Below, piece by piece: positions 41,193 through 52,659 of a stretch of 64,000 nucleotides of DNA (position 1 is the stretch's first letter; each line of letters opens with the position of its first letter). Source of the stretch: Gracilaria gracilis. Taxonomy: Eukaryota > Rhodophyta > Florideophyceae > Gracilariales > Gracilariaceae. The DNA lies in the NCBI GenBank assembly GCA_030374805.1, contig JARGSG010000217.1, forward strand, positions 248,001 to 312,000, read 5' to 3'. The position numbers were made by a program, and so were the translations under genes. Below the pieces are notes generated by a model that had not been told where the DNA came from, made no database searches, and saw only the letters and a program-made list of their open reading frames with translations.

Positions 41193-43986
41193 CAAGTCTC
41201 AAAAACGTCGCCAGCGAGCTGGTGGAGCAATTGTTCCTTCCTCATCTATTTTGGAAAGTAAGGATCGAAATCGATCTCTAAACTCTGTGGGATCTACTTT
41301 TTTCAGCAATGACGATCAAGAAGAGCAGGGTAACCAGCAGGATCTCATACCGCCAGCCAATCACGGCGAGCATGTTTCATCTGTGAAGAAACGCCGATAG
41401 TTTCTCCGAAAAACAGGGAGGGAGTCCGAGCCCAATCTTTCAGCTTCACTTTTCCAACGAACTGAAAACTCCAAAAAAGCTGTGGATCATTTGGAGAACT
41501 ATATGAAAAATATGGATACAGACCTAACTGACAAACGACCCCGCATTAAATTCGAGGCAGATACCAACAGTGACGGTTCTGACGAATCTGGTGGCGAGAA
41601 GGAGAGTCTTTTTAAACCGAAAAATTCTCATAGACGCAAAGTCTACGCGAAAGTAGATCGTTCGAAGATTGACTATCCTCCGTTTCAGAAGAATCTGTAT
41701 ATTGAAGTTCCACAGATATCGAAAATGACACATGCGGAGGTTGCAGCTCTTCGTCGTAAACTCGGAAATATTAGGATCCGTGGGAAACGATGCCCCCGTC
41801 CGGTAACTACATAGGCTCAATGCGGTTTATCTGCTTCGATTCTTAATGTTCTGGAGCGCCTCAACTTTCACACCCCGACCAGAATTCAATCGCAGGCGAT
41901 CCCATGCGTGATGAGCGGTCGTGATGTCATAGGAATTGCACGCACTGGATCCGGCAAAACACTTGCTTTCCTTTTGCCAATATTCCGCCACATTGCTCTT
42001 AAAGAAAGATCCATGCCAGGAGAAGGCCCTTCCGCCCTGATTATAGCCCCAACTCGCGAACTTGCTGTACAGATCTATGGTGATGCGAAAAAGTTTTCTG
42101 CCGCTACAGACATTCGTTCTGATTGTGCGTGTGGAGCAAGTGGTGTTAAAGACCACATAACGGAGCTTAAACGTGGTGCTGATCTGGTTGTTTGCACACC
42201 AGGCCGCATGATAGATCTTCTTGCAATGAACGGGGGCCGTATCTCCAATCTTCTTCGCGTAACCTTTGTGGTTCTGGACGAGGCTGATCGTATGTTTGAC
42301 ATGGGATTTGAACCAAAATTAACCCGTATAGTAGAGAATATTCGCCCAGACAGGCAAACGGTTATGTTTTCCGCTACCTTCCCTGCACAGGTAGAACGAA
42401 TGGCCCGGAAGATTCTCAAGCAGCCAGTGGGAATAATGGTCGGTGGCAATTCCGTCGCAGCAGCTACAATCGAACAACATGTCGAAGTACGCAGTGAGGA
42501 ATCGAAGTTTTTCCGCCTTCTTGAGCTCCTAGGGACATGATATGAACAGGGATCAACTCTTGTGTTTGTTGATCGACAAGACAATTCGGACCGAATATTT
42601 CGTGATCTATCCAAAGCTCGATATAAGTGTTCGTCATTGCATGGGGGTATGGACCAAGCTGACAGGATTCTACTATAGTTGGTTTCAAAAACGGTGATGT
42701 GAAAGTATTGGTGGCAACTAGCGTAGCTGCGAGGGGTCTGGACGTAAAGAACCTGACTCTGGTAGTAAATTACGATGTTCCGAGTCATTATGAAGACTAA
42801 GTGCATCGGGTGGGTAGTACAGGTCGCGCGGGAGCAGCTGGCACTGCATACACTTTTATAACTCCAGAACAGGAAGCGTATGCCGCAGATTTGGCGCAAG
42901 CTTCATCTCTCAGCGCAAGAACTGCGGCCGAGCAGGATGCCCCAATTGGAGATGAAGAAGCCGCTAAGAAAGCTGGTGATGAAGCTGCGGAAGCTGCAGT
43001 TCCGGAAAGGTTGCAGGAACTTGTGGATAGTTTTGAACTGAAGCGCAAAGCTGGGGTCGTGAAGTATGGGTCAAGTTCTGGATATGGAGGTCGTGGATTT
43101 AAGTTTGATGAAAACGATGAATATAATGCTGCTCAAAAAGCTCTGTGTAAGATGCAGGCTGTGCAGTATGGGCCTGATGATGATGAAGCGTACGATGGTG
43201 AAGAAAGAAAACGTGAAGATGGTGATGACGATGATGATGATGAAGATGATGGTGACGACGACGGTATTGTTTGCATCAACAAGTTTGTAAACACGACTGG
43301 TATTCAGAAAGAGAGCAGAACGTCTGTGACGCCGTCACTGCCAATTTCTATACCAGATTGTCCATTAGCACCTCAAGAAGTAGAGAGTCTCCTGGTGAGA
43401 GCAGTGAAGCGGGCAGAAGCATCCGCTGACACCAGAAAGTTGGATGAGAAGGCTCGTCGTGCTCTCTGGGCGACAGAGAAAGCCCGCGTGTTGTCATTTG
43501 TGAGCATCCGGAACAAGAACGCAGCCGCGCAGCGACGAAACCCGAACGCTGCAGTTCAACGTAGTGCATACCCCGCCCCGAAGCATGTGGGTAACAGGTC
43601 ACATACTCCCGGAAATACTGGATTGCAGGATGCTGATGCAGAGGACGCTGAAGACGTAATTGTTGGGGACAATAGCAACTCAGAACCGCGTTATACCTGC
43701 GAACTGGAGATTAATGACTATCATCAACATGCTCGGTGGCAGGTTACGAGAAAGAATTCCTTGAACGATGTCGAAGAGTTCACTGGATGTGTGATAACAC
43801 AAGGGGAAATTTTATCCGCCTAGTAGAAATCTGCCGCCTGGAGAAAGAAAACTACATTTTTTGATAGATGGTCCAACAAGACGAGCTGTGAAGATGGCAA
43901 GACGTGACATTAGACAAAAGCTAGAGGAGGCTTCCCAAATATGGAGACCGTCTGACCACCAGTGCTCGAAGTACTCTGTGGTTTAA
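41193..43986 (+). pseudogene. PRP5: DEAD-box RNA helicase PRP5/DDX46, decayed
   Basis: The N-terminal charged region is followed by IDYPPFQKNLYIEVPQISKM and the Q-motif region RCPRPVTT...[10 protein letters not shown]; then motif [13 protein letters not shown], Ia PTRELAVQ, Ib [59 protein letters not shown], and motif VI as HRVGSTGRAG (Arg to Ser). The C-terminus LPPGERKLHFLIDGPTRRAV is diagnostic of PRP5/DDX46, which remodels U2 snRNP at branch-site recognition. Breaks: stops at about 41398, 41812, 42538 and 42798, a one-base deletion near 42668 and a frame change near 43803. Two of the stops (TAG 41812, TGA 42538) replace probable Trp codons. If the gene is essential, a functional copy should exist elsewhere. 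Confidence 0.88.
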
Positions 43987-44590
43987 GGAATTGGTTCTTC
44001 TTCTCCTCCTCCTTAAGTGTGGTTTATTACTCCTTATTTCGAAGTAGTAAGAACACTACACATACGCTACTTATGATCTATCTTTGAAACTGCCTAAACT
44101 AAAAAGAGCCATCATTGATCGGCTGAGATCGTCGGTGCAAGCTTCAGGACTTAACGATGCATCTCTGCCGCCAATTGGAACGGTTAGTAATAAGTGGATA
44201 GAATTTTTGATGAAGGAGAATCTGAGAGGTGTGGGGAACCTCTTCTAATAGGCGTTCCCCAAAGAAATAGAACGATGAGGACTACTATCGTTGGCATTGT
44301 CTTTTCCCGGAGGAAGTGGCTGGTTCTTTGATCACCAACCAGTGCAACTGACCCGGTGCGGAAAAACACGATTCTTGGGGAAACTTTCGACCATCTGCAG
44401 ATGCACAATCCTATATAGAGGACACTGTGTTCAGCTTTCATTGAGTTTCTTCAGACTACTACGCATGCTAGACGCAATGGCTTTGACATCCTCGTAGGAC
44501 TCCCTAAGGTAGGCAATTTGATCTGGCTCCGCACACTTCCTGATCGCATCTTGATACTTGTCGTAGGCGTGTTCAAGATTTGTGAGCACT
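43987..44590. other. Intergenic DNA downstream of PRP5
   Basis: No gene recognised. A minus-strand frame at 44184-44441 may be the degraded C-terminus of the following gene. Confidence 0.35.
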
Positions 44591-45995
44591 TCAATTAACG
44601 ATGAGGTTTGCTGAACTTCGTTTTTTTCTCGGTACCGAGCTTCTCTCTCTTACATCCTGAGTTTCAATTTGCGATAGCCTTTCATTAAGACCAAGCATTT
44701 TCTTCTGTATCTCAATCTTTCGCTCGTAGCTCTGGGCAAATTTTTCCATAGACGAATTAAAGCCTGTAAGAAACTCCCTGAACATATTATCACTACTGCT
44801 CTTCGAAGACCTTGGTCGCTTCGAGTAGAGTGAACCCTCACCACCACTAGCCTAACTCCTTCGCCGTTTACCACCGATAACCAACCTCTTCTTGCTAACA
44901 CCAAGACTCCCACCAGCACTTTCAGGTAGCGTTCTAGACAGAAAATTGCCGAATACCTTGTCCAAATGCTCGTAGTTAAGGCCATATACACAGTAAGTCA
45001 TGTAAACCCGTCTGCCAACAGCCGACAATTCCTTCGTTCTTGCTGTCTTGTGGCAAAAATCGAGAAACCGAAGTTCTCCATTCTTACCAGAAACTTCATA
45101 ATTAGATTTCGCCGTACTGAAGCTACTGCTATTATCTCGTCACCCAGCTTCTAATTTTTCCCCACTTCTTCGTACGAGAGGAGGTAGGCTTGCATCGACA
45201 TCGGAGATCAGGTCTTCAAAGACTTCGAACGGGCTGAAGCTCGGGTCGTTAAACGTTTTCGAAATTCGTTCGTAAAGAGTCGTTCGGCGAATTGCAGCAT
45301 CTTGTTGCTCATGCGTAAGCGATGTGCTCAACGAAGCAACTTGTTTCTTCGCCTCGTCATCGTTTCGAATCAAAAAGAGCAAGCTCGCAAACTCATGATC
45401 GGAAAAATCTGGAGTGTTCCTTTTGATAGCTGACGGGTTTCGCCAGTTTTGCTCCCCCGCGGCCTCAACACTGTCAGAACCCCGGGGGACTTCAGTGTCA
45501 GAATCCCCGAAACTCAACTCTTTGCGGAACTGTTTGCCCTCCGCCACACTTTTTAGCGTCTTAAGCAATGTTTGGGTGTCCGGGGCATCAGGAATATGAA
45601 CACCATGTTTAACGACAAGATGATCCTTGACATCTTTGGCGTCAAAGCCGCAAAGAAGGGAAAACGGCATGAAATTCTTACAGAGTTCGGCATGAACGTG
45701 AAGCATCATCCTTGCCCTGAGAACGATTTTGCTCCCACTTAAAAGGGGGGCGACAGTTTTCCTTAAGCAAATTTGCAATTCTTTCCCGGTTCTCGTAATG
45801 ATGTAGTCGTAGACAAAATTAAGTTCATTTTTGAGTGTTGGAAGGTGGAGTGCTAGAAATTGTTTGCGTGGTGATACCCCCATGCCGATCTTGTGTCGCA
45901 TTCATAGAATCTTCGCCGGCCATCGCTGCGCTATTAACGTGTGAAGAGCTAATCTCGACCATTTCTGCTTCCTGAACTTCTTCGTCCGAATTCAT
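44591..45995 (-). pseudogene. Unrecognised protein, possibly a transposon accessory factor
   Basis: Begins MNSDEEVQEAEMVEISSSHV at 45995, shifts frame near 45840 to the long part with MLHVHAELCKNFMPFSLL and NDPSFSPFEVFEDLISDVDA, and after a TGA at 45150 (where Trp would suit) continues through a segment with FLDFCHKTARTKELSAVGRR to a Lys/Arg-rich end near 44591. An acidic start, a central helical domain resembling MADF/SANT-type DNA-binding regions and a basic coiled tail are typical of accessory proteins of DNA transposons, but I do not recognise the family. At least three breaks. Confidence 0.4.
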
Positions 45996-46304
45996 GAGAG
46001 GGAGTTGGTTTTTGTAGCGGTTAAGATACGCAAACGCGTTTCGAGAGGAGGAAGAGATGTTTTGGCAAACAGAGGAGACTACAACAAATGCTCTGCGGCC
46101 AAACGGCCTTGAGTTGCATATTTGTTGGAGTTTGTCGTGGGGGAACGTCAACTTCATGGCGCATGACACAGCTATAATCTGGCGCGCATGCTCCAACGCG
46201 CAAGGATTTGGAAACAATGGCGGCGGCGTGCTGGCAAAGAGTGGAAGGAAGGATACATCACTCAATTGAATTGAATTGCTATGGGAGTAATGCATCTTCG
46301 AGGG

Positions 46305-46330
46305 AGGCTACCACTGAGTTGTGGTAGCCT
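46305..46330. repeat. Hairpin, 10-bp exact stem
   Basis: AGGCTACCAC pairs with GTGGTAGCCT around a TGAGTT loop. It lies 320 bases upstream of the Tc1 transposase and might mark a terminus of some element, but no partner was found. Confidence 0.6.
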
Positions 46331-46652
46331 GCGCTCCGCGGTAATTAGAGTGTTTTTGTAACGGTAAAAACTGAACTCAAGACTTCAAAGGTCTTTCGGG
46401 TCCAGAGCGTTAGTACTTACAATGACTTGGAAAAAGATATCCTAAAGCCACAAAACAAGTTTTGCACCACTTTGCAAATCACTAAAACATATGTCGAAAG
46501 CTTTATAGATCTAAGAAATTTTATAAAGGCCAGAAAATGTTTTATACCATAACTCTGCTCCCAAAAGCGGGCTAATATTAAAACTCGGCGTACATATATA
46601 AAGGCACGAAACTCACCTACGTGCCGACTTTCAATTAGAACATCCATCAAAC

Positions 46653-47651
46653 ATGCCTCGTGGGCCGGTTTTAACAAACCCCGAGAAAGGCCTCATTCTT
46701 GCTCACCGCAGCCACGGCCTCTCTCAAAGGGCGATAGCAGAGGAAGTAGGACGAAGCCGTGGATGCATCCAAAAGTTCTTAAACAAGCCGAAACCTCACC
46801 AACAGCGACAATTTAATCCCAGAAATGTGAAACTATCCAACACCACCGTAAGAGCCATCATCAGGCAGGCCACAAGCACTCAAAGCAGCGCCGCAGACAT
46901 ACAGAGGCAGTATGATTTGCCAGTTTCGGTTCGCAGATTGCAACAAATTCTGTCGGCAACACCTCACCTGCGTTACCAGAGGATGCCTCGAGGTCCTTAT
47001 ATGAGCAAGTCCCACAAAGAAAATCGACTGATATGGGCACGCAGTAAGCTGGAGTTTGGAGCTGGTAAATGGAAGCGTGTCATCTTTACGGATGAGAAGA
47101 AGTTCAACCTCGATGGCCCCGACGGTCTTGCTTCATATTGGCATGACTTGCGCACCACCCCGGAGATATTTTCTAAGAGGCAGCAGGGTGGTGCGTCAAT
47201 CATGATCTGGGCCGCTATTTCCTACTACGGTATAAGTGATATAGACCGCGTTCAAGGCAACAAAGATTCGGTTAAGTACTGTGAAGTATTAGGACGTACA
47301 CTACTTCCGTTTGCGGCTGATTTTTGCGGTGAAAGATGGACTTCGATGCATGACGGAGCATCAACCCATCGGTCAAATTATACAAAGAAGTGGCTTTCTG
47401 ATCGAGAAATTGATGTACTGGATTGGCCGGCAAAGTCTCCAGACCTTAATCCGATTGAAAATGTCTGGGGTCGTTTGGCAAGGAGTGTTTATGAGGGCGG
47501 AATTCAATTTGCAAACATCGAGGACCTTGCGAAGAGGGTCGTCGACTGTTGGTATAAAATTGATGACGATTACATCAGAAATCTATATCAATCGATTCCC
47601 AGGCGTCTAGTGGCTGTGATAGGAGGAAAGGGGGCGACTAGAAGCTACTAG
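46653..47651 (+). CDS. Tc1/mariner transposase (DD34E), intact
   Basis: A 332-residue uninterrupted protein. N-terminal paired helix-turn-helix: GLSQRAIAEEVGRSRGCIQK and a second at about 65-95. The DDE catalytic triad is complete: FTDEKKF (Asp), SMHDGASTH (Asp), and SPDLNPIENVW (Glu) with exactly 34 residues between the last two, the Tc1 signature. Such enzymes act by cut and paste at TA dinucleotides. The lack of any stop among so many decayed elements suggests a recent arrival. Terminal inverted repeats were not located with confidence in the flanks. Confidence 0.93.
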   Translation: MPRGPVLTNPEKGLILAHRSHGLSQRAIAEEVGRSRGCIQKFLNKPKPHQQRQFNPRNVKLSNTTVRAIIRQATSTQSSAADIQRQYDLPVSVRRLQQILSATPHLRYQRMPRGPYMSKSHKENRLIWARSKLEFGAGKWKRVIFTDEKKFNLDGPDGLASYWHDLRTTPEIFSKRQQGGASIMIWAAISYYGISDIDRVQGNKDSVKYCEVLGRTLLPFAADFCGERWTSMHDGASTHRSNYTKKWLSDREIDVLDWPAKSPDLNPIENVWGRLARSVYEGGIQFANIEDLAKRVVDCWYKIDDDYIRNLYQSIPRRLVAVIGGKGATRSY

Positions 47652-48762
47652 TTTGTGTCTGCGGACGTTTCTTGGGGGTTGGTCTATATAATATTTCGTG
47701 GATCTATACAGGTTTCGTAGTAGTTATATTGCATTGAAGGAGAATCTACTGCTTACTCTTGTGGCCTTGCCTGTTCTATATGTTCTACTTGGCCTTCTGC
47801 TCTGGGCCGCAGGCGAAAGAGCAAGCTGCGGCGCTTAGCAGTCAGCTGAGAGGGGCAGGCAGTTTTGGATCTATAGCTCTTTCGCGGACTGTACCATGTG
47901 GAGAAGCAGCCTCTCCATCTCCACTCGTGGCAGTAAAACGACAAACCAATAAATTATGTCGGAGATTTTCGCGGTCACCGCGAAAATCATCTTCACCCGT
48001 GCGCCGACAACGGTATCGGCAACGATATACCACTTCAGAACGGTATAACTCTCGCTTTAAATTGATTTTTAGCGAGATTTTTACCGGCGCCGATATACAT
48101 AACGGTCCAATCCGCTCCCGCCATAAAACAAGTCTATCACAATCAGTGATTAACTTGTCTCGCCTCTCTCTCGGGTTCCCCTCCCCTTCAACTAGACGCA
48201 CTCGCGCCGAGCTCATATCACCTTGTCAACACAACGTCGTGGCCCCTCGCTCAAATCACTGCATCGAAACCACTCTAAAGCCCGAGAGCCTCACAGAGTA
48301 GCTCTCTCACCCTCACCGGCGTAGAGAGTAGCTCCTCCGTATTCTTTGCCATACAAGAGCAGCTCATATACCCTCTTCAACACACAAAAAGTCCATCATA
48401 TGACTTTCCAGTCGTTTTAAATGTCGACGTTCGAACACTTCACATCCCCACCGGTGGACGACAACCACTTCTTAACGTTATGGCGGGTAATCGTTTTACC
48501 GGCAACCACTCAAAAGCACACACGTGGTGTACGTATTTTAGAGTTATACCGGTATAGACTCTACTGAGTGGAGATGCCCTTAGGGCGTTCCCAACCGTTT
48601 GCGTAATTCCTAAAAATTTCACGCCACATGTACGCAGTTCATTCGTAGACTAAAACCTCATTGCTTTGCGCTGATTGTGAACAACTTAACCCCGGACAGG
48701 CCTATAGCCCAAACTCCTCTCAGATACTCCTTTAGTTCAAAATGTGAAACACTTCGTCCGCT
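47652..48762. other. Spacer between the Tc1 and fourth Harbinger elements
   Basis: No gene. It contains an exact 12-bp hairpin at 47964-47988 and, at 48580-48605, GGGCGTTCCCAACCG, a word of the kind seen at PIF/Harbinger termini; a weak match (GGTTGGGAA) occurs in reverse at about 50592. These could be degraded TIRs of the following element. Confidence 0.4.
47964..47988. repeat. Exact 12-bp hairpin
   Basis: GATTTTCGCGGT pairs with ACCGCGAAAATC around a single C. Confidence 0.75.
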
Positions 48763-50024
48763 TTGTCTTCATCTTCAGATGACGATACTATACATCAAAC
48801 AATGCTTTATCTGCTCGCAGGATCCGAAAATGTACACCATATATCGATTATTCCTCGCAAACGCGGAGGTTCGAAGCACGGTGGCCAAAAGATTCGCCAC
48901 ATCAACTGCGAAAAAGAAGCATATCAAATCGATGCATACTACTTTTGTCGAGTTGATGTACACCGTTCACCTATGTTCTCAGTAGCCGAATTCGAAAGCA
49001 GATTTTCAATTACTCGTGGATTATATGAAAGAGTACGAAGACGTTATGTGCTTCCAATCAGTTCTTTTTGCAGCGCAGAGATTCAAGCTGGGCGAACGGG
49101 GCATCGACGGATCAAAAAATGGTAGCAGCACTTCCACAGCTCAGTTCTGGGGTCTCAGCCGACCATCTTGTCTCGTACATTCGATTGCACGATTCTACTG
49201 TTCTTTCGGCTCTAAAACAATTTTGCAAGACAGTAGTGGAGTGCTTTCAGAAACACTACTTGCGTCGCTTTACCGAAAGCGACATGAGAAGAGTTGAAGG
49301 TGATTACGCAAAATTGGGTTTTCCAGGGTGTCTCGGAGCGCTGAATTGCTCCGGATGGGAATGGAAGAATTGTCCTGTTGCCTGGCATGGGCAGTACAAA
49401 GGAAAAGAAGGGAAACCTATGCTGCGCATGGAGGTCGTATGTGACGATAAGCTCCATATTTGGCACATAATGTTCGGCAGCCCAGGTGTAAAGAATGATA
49501 TTTCAGTTATGTCTCAGAGTTCGCTCTTTAATGATATACGTAATGGGACATGGCCGCCTATATCTCCAACTATCAGTATCTCTGGGAGCCTCACTGAATG
49601 GTTTTATTATCTTGCTGATGGAATATAACCGCGCTTGAGGTTCTTTGCAAAACCACACCCCGATCCCAAGACGAGGAAGCAAAACCTTTACACTTCTTGG
49701 CACTCATCCGCCCGCAAAAGTGTATTTTTCGCTGCCCTCTATGGACAGTTTCAAATACTCGACCGTCCCACGCGCTTGGCAAACTTAGAAGATGTCAGCA
49801 ACATTGCGTTGTGCTGCACTATACTCCACAGTATGGTGGCGGAGGAGAGGGGCTACAGTGGAACGGCAAAATTTCGTATTGGTGAACAGGAGGGGCAAAC
49901 AAGCGATACACTTTACGATACTGTTGCTTATCCAAACTGTAGCTACGAGCAAGCTAATTTGTGGAGGCCACTTCTAGATCCAGCCGACAGTTTAGAGAAT
50001 CACGTCACGGCTTCTTTAGAATGA
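48763..50024 (+). pseudogene. PIF/Harbinger transposase, fourth family (plant-like)
   Basis: Several frames in order: an N-terminal segment (48763-49125) with RIHD-region text FSVAEFESRFSITRGLYERV; the nuclease core with GCLGALNCSGWEWKNCPVAW and GQYKGKEGKPMLRMEVVCDD, IWHIMFGSPGVKNDISVM (second Asp present); and a C-terminal part from 49635 with KSVFFAALYGQFQIL and NIALCCTILHSMV. The wording WKNCP...GQYKGK...NDI is that of plant and algal PIF elements. The first catalytic Asp (usually GSLDC) is Asn. At least two frame changes and stops are present, so it is dead. Confidence 0.82.
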
Positions 50025-50436
50025 TCTTGTCAGCATGTCGGGCTTCGCATAATTCACAGAACCGTCTACCTGGTCTGCCGTTCTTAAACCGAATTCGTTC
50101 GCTTCGATGTCGGGACATTGCGACCACGAGCATTTCCACAGAGTCCTGCAAATCCTTTCGACAGAGCGCTCTACCGCGTCTACTGTGATGGAGGAGAATG
50201 TTGACGATACAGTTCTCCTCTCCCATAGTGAGGGAAAGTCGCGAATTAGCTCGGATGGCGGGCTCTTTGTTGCCCTTCTGATAATGATACTGCAATGTTG
50301 ATGGGCTAAAGTGGCACTCTTTTGCAGCGCGGCGAAATGAAAATCCTTCATCGACGAGTTTTATGCCGTTGGAGATGTAGCCGGAGATTTGGCGGTCTGA
50401 ATTGCGCACCCAGTTGTTGATGACTACTGGCGCCAT
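50005..50436 (-). pseudogene. N-terminal DNA-binding part of a pogo-like transposase
   Basis: 143 residues from ATG 50436: a psq-type helix-turn-helix (KLVDEGFSFRRAAKECHFSP and STLQYHY) followed by a CENP-B-type domain ending NGRPGRRFCELCEARHADKI and ILKKP. This is the usual start of pogo/Tigger transposases. The frame stops at 50005, exactly where it meets the 3' end of the fourth Harbinger copy, and no DDD catalytic domain follows. It was probably truncated by that insertion or by a deletion at the junction. Confidence 0.75.
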
Positions 50437-50799
50437 GGTGGATGATGGGCAGTTTCTGGTGGCATGCTATTAGTGTGAAGTAGCTTGGGCTTCTTTTATA
50501 CTGTCGGAGTGTGGGACGTAGGGTTTTTGTCTCGCTCTATTGAAACATCTTTGATCGTTTGAGAGGGCATCTAGAACTTTGTTTCGGAGATACTGGTTGG
50601 GAATTGAGATTGTCCGTTTTGGTTGCAGGACGCATTCTGGTTTGCAAGTTATGACATCTCATATTCGCAAGTGTAATTGTAGGTCATTGCAGCCTCTTTT
50701 AGGGAAGCGGAAGCGATAATGCCTCTGTCAAGTCTGTGTAGATCGCAGCTCGGCGGACTTCTATGCCCTGCTCACGAGTGGTGAACAAGGGGGGAAAGA
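50437..50799. other. Spacer between the pogo fragment and the fifth Harbinger element
   Basis: No gene recognised. Confidence 0.4.
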
Positions 50800-50809
50800 A
50801 AAAGATTTC

Positions 50810-51672
50810 ATGTGCATAAAGTTTGGACCTCCAAACCGAGCTCATGTTCAATTTTGTATAATTCTATGTCTAAAGAAGACTATCTTGAACTATAGGTACC
50901 TGTTCAATAGTTTAGGCGCACACACAGTACGTGGGACAGACTCCCTCACGCTACCCGATGGCCTTTTCGTACCTGCAATTGAATCCAGGTTGCAAATTTG
51001 AGAGAAGCCAAGCCAGGAACGGCCTGTCTTCTCAGTGGTGTATTCGCTGTTACGAACGGTGGCAGATTTGATTGTGCATCTCACGATGATCCCGATCTGC
51101 AAAACGCGTACTTCGAAGGGTACACCCAGAATGTAGAAGTTAATAACCTCTTCGCATTTAACTTCTTCGGCGAACTCATTCACTGCGCTATTAATTATTC
51201 TGTTTCTTTGCACGACAGCAGGTTGGCTGTTGTTTATGGTCTATACTGGCCACGGTTAGGAAATGATGCAACACCACCGGGATATGGAGTACTGGGAGAT
51301 ACGGCATTCTGCAACAATATGCACGTTACGAATGGGAAAGTTTTGCGATACCGAAAGGCGAACGAGAAACCTCCATACAACGATAAGTATGTCGTAGATA
51401 TTGTCGATTTGTTGCTCCAATCCTTGTATCCTTCTCGGCGGCAAACTGCAGAATGGGGTGTGGGGGCGTTAAAAGGTTCTTTTCGGCGATTACAGTCCGT
51501 ACTGCCGGCGGACGCAGCGAAGCATTTCGATGTCATCTGCATCTCGTGCCATCTATTCAACTTGAAGACCCATCTCATGGGCCACAACGAGATCCGAAGC
51601 GTTTACGGGCCACGAAAAAGAAATGACGCCATTATTACCGGTTGTAGTGGGATGCAAGGATTCCGATCGTGA
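50810..51672 (+). pseudogene. PIF/Harbinger transposase, fifth family
   Basis: A first piece ending LPDGLFVPAIESRLQI (stop 50999) shifts frame into the nuclease domain: SGVFAVTNGGRFDCASHDDP, NLFAFNFFGELIHCAINY, YGVLGDTAFCNNMHVTNGK and SRRQTAEWGVGALKGSF (Glu). The family is the same broad one as the inverted pair at 26.7/33.8 kb, where the first block reads GVTDGSR; here the Asp is Asn. The N-terminal DNA-binding part was not traced. One frame change plus the Asp to Asn substitution make it inactive. Its 3' end overlaps the accessory gene on the other strand by 120 bases. Confidence 0.8.
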
Positions 51673-52659
51673 TTCTTTCTGATCTTGACTTTCTGCTGTT
51701 CGTGCCGTCTGCCCACGTCGTAGCAGAGACTGTACTATGGATATTATCTCGGTTTGGAGAACACCAGCGGTGTTACGGAGATATATTTGGTTCTCTCCAT
51801 TGAGAATCTTCAGTTCGGACCTAACTACTTGGCGAATATCTTCGACAGAAACTTGGTTAGAGGCTTGTTGGGTTGATGGTTTCGGAGCTTGCGATATCCA
51901 CTGGGCTACCTCGGCTACTTCCTTGCTCGTCATCTCCATGTGACGGACAACGTCTTGTTCAAACCTCTTCGCCACTGGCAATACGGTTGGTGCCATACAC
52001 CGTTTGTTCCTGCGCTCCCCGACGACGCCAGTTACCTCTTGAGCATGTGCTAGTTCCTCAGGTGAAGGGTTTATGTAGTCGTCGTGCGAGCCGAGTACAC
52101 CGGGGACAACTTTGGATTGGATATCGCGGTTTATTTGCTTCGCCCTTCTTATGAGTGGCGGGCAGGTTGGGTCTCCAGTTGGTTTTCGAACTTGAATAAG
52201 ACGATCAAACTTGTCTTTCAAGCTACCTGCCGTTCGAAACATTCGATCCGCAACGTTTATGTCGTTGTTGAACTCTTGTGCAACACGGGCCCAACCGTTG
52301 GCACCCGTTGGCTCGTGCGCTGCAACTATCTCAAGCAGAAGATTTACATCATCAACAGTGTAGTTTGAATTTCCCCTTCGACTTCTTTTCCCAGTTGGTT
52401 TCTCTTTATGTTTGGCGCTGTCGTCTTTCTTGGTACTTGGCGAATGTTCGGGTTTCTGCTGGTTGTTTTCTTTCCTGTGGTGTGTTACAGTTGTTGTAGG
52501 CAGAGTTGGTTGTGGTTTGGACGTCTGTGGTGTATGTAATTGGGTTTGTGAAGTTCGCACGTTGTCTCGGACATTATGGCTCTCCATAGAGGAATTACTA
52601 GCCCGGTTTTCACTTTGGTCCTCGCCGTCGGAGTCCAGTACAGAGCTGAGAGAGTTCAT
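51553..52659 (-). CDS. Myb/SANT-like accessory protein of the fifth Harbinger element
   Basis: An uninterrupted 368-residue protein from ATG 52659. Residues about 1-90 are Ser/Thr/Gln-rich and disordered. Residues about 95-190 hold the SANT-like domain: RRGNSNYTVDDVNLLLEIVA, GWARVAQEFNNDINV, and SLKDKFDRLIQVRKPTGDPT with CPPLIRRAKQINRDI. A helical region (VVRHMEMTSKEVAEVAQWIS) follows, then a Ser-rich tail. Related proteins accompany transposons in algae and oomycetes and bind element ends or import the transposase. The last 40 codons are antisense to the transposase C-terminus. The frame is better preserved than its partner. Confidence 0.78.
   Translation of the reverse strand: MNSLSSVLDSDGEDQSENRASNSSMESHNVRDNVRTSQTQLHTPQTSKPQPTLPTTTVTHHRKENNQQKPEHSPSTKKDDSAKHKEKPTGKRSRRGNSNYTVDDVNLLLEIVAAHEPTGANGWARVAQEFNNDINVADRMFRTAGSLKDKFDRLIQVRKPTGDPTCPPLIRRAKQINRDIQSKVVPGVLGSHDDYINPSPEELAHAQEVTGVVGERRNKRCMAPTVLPVAKRFEQDVVRHMEMTSKEVAEVAQWISQAPKPSTQQASNQVSVEDIRQVVRSELKILNGENQIYLRNTAGVLQTEIISIVQSLLRRGQTARTAESQDQKESRSESLHPTTTGNNGVISFSWPVNASDLVVAHEMGLQVE

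Noticed and set aside
38698-42540. TGA or TAG codons where Trp is expected, suggesting an alternative genetic code
   Set aside because: Intact genes here (LSM7, NDUFA2, the Tc1 transposase) use TGG for Trp and end at ordinary stops, and the affected genes also carry frame changes. Simple decay explains it.
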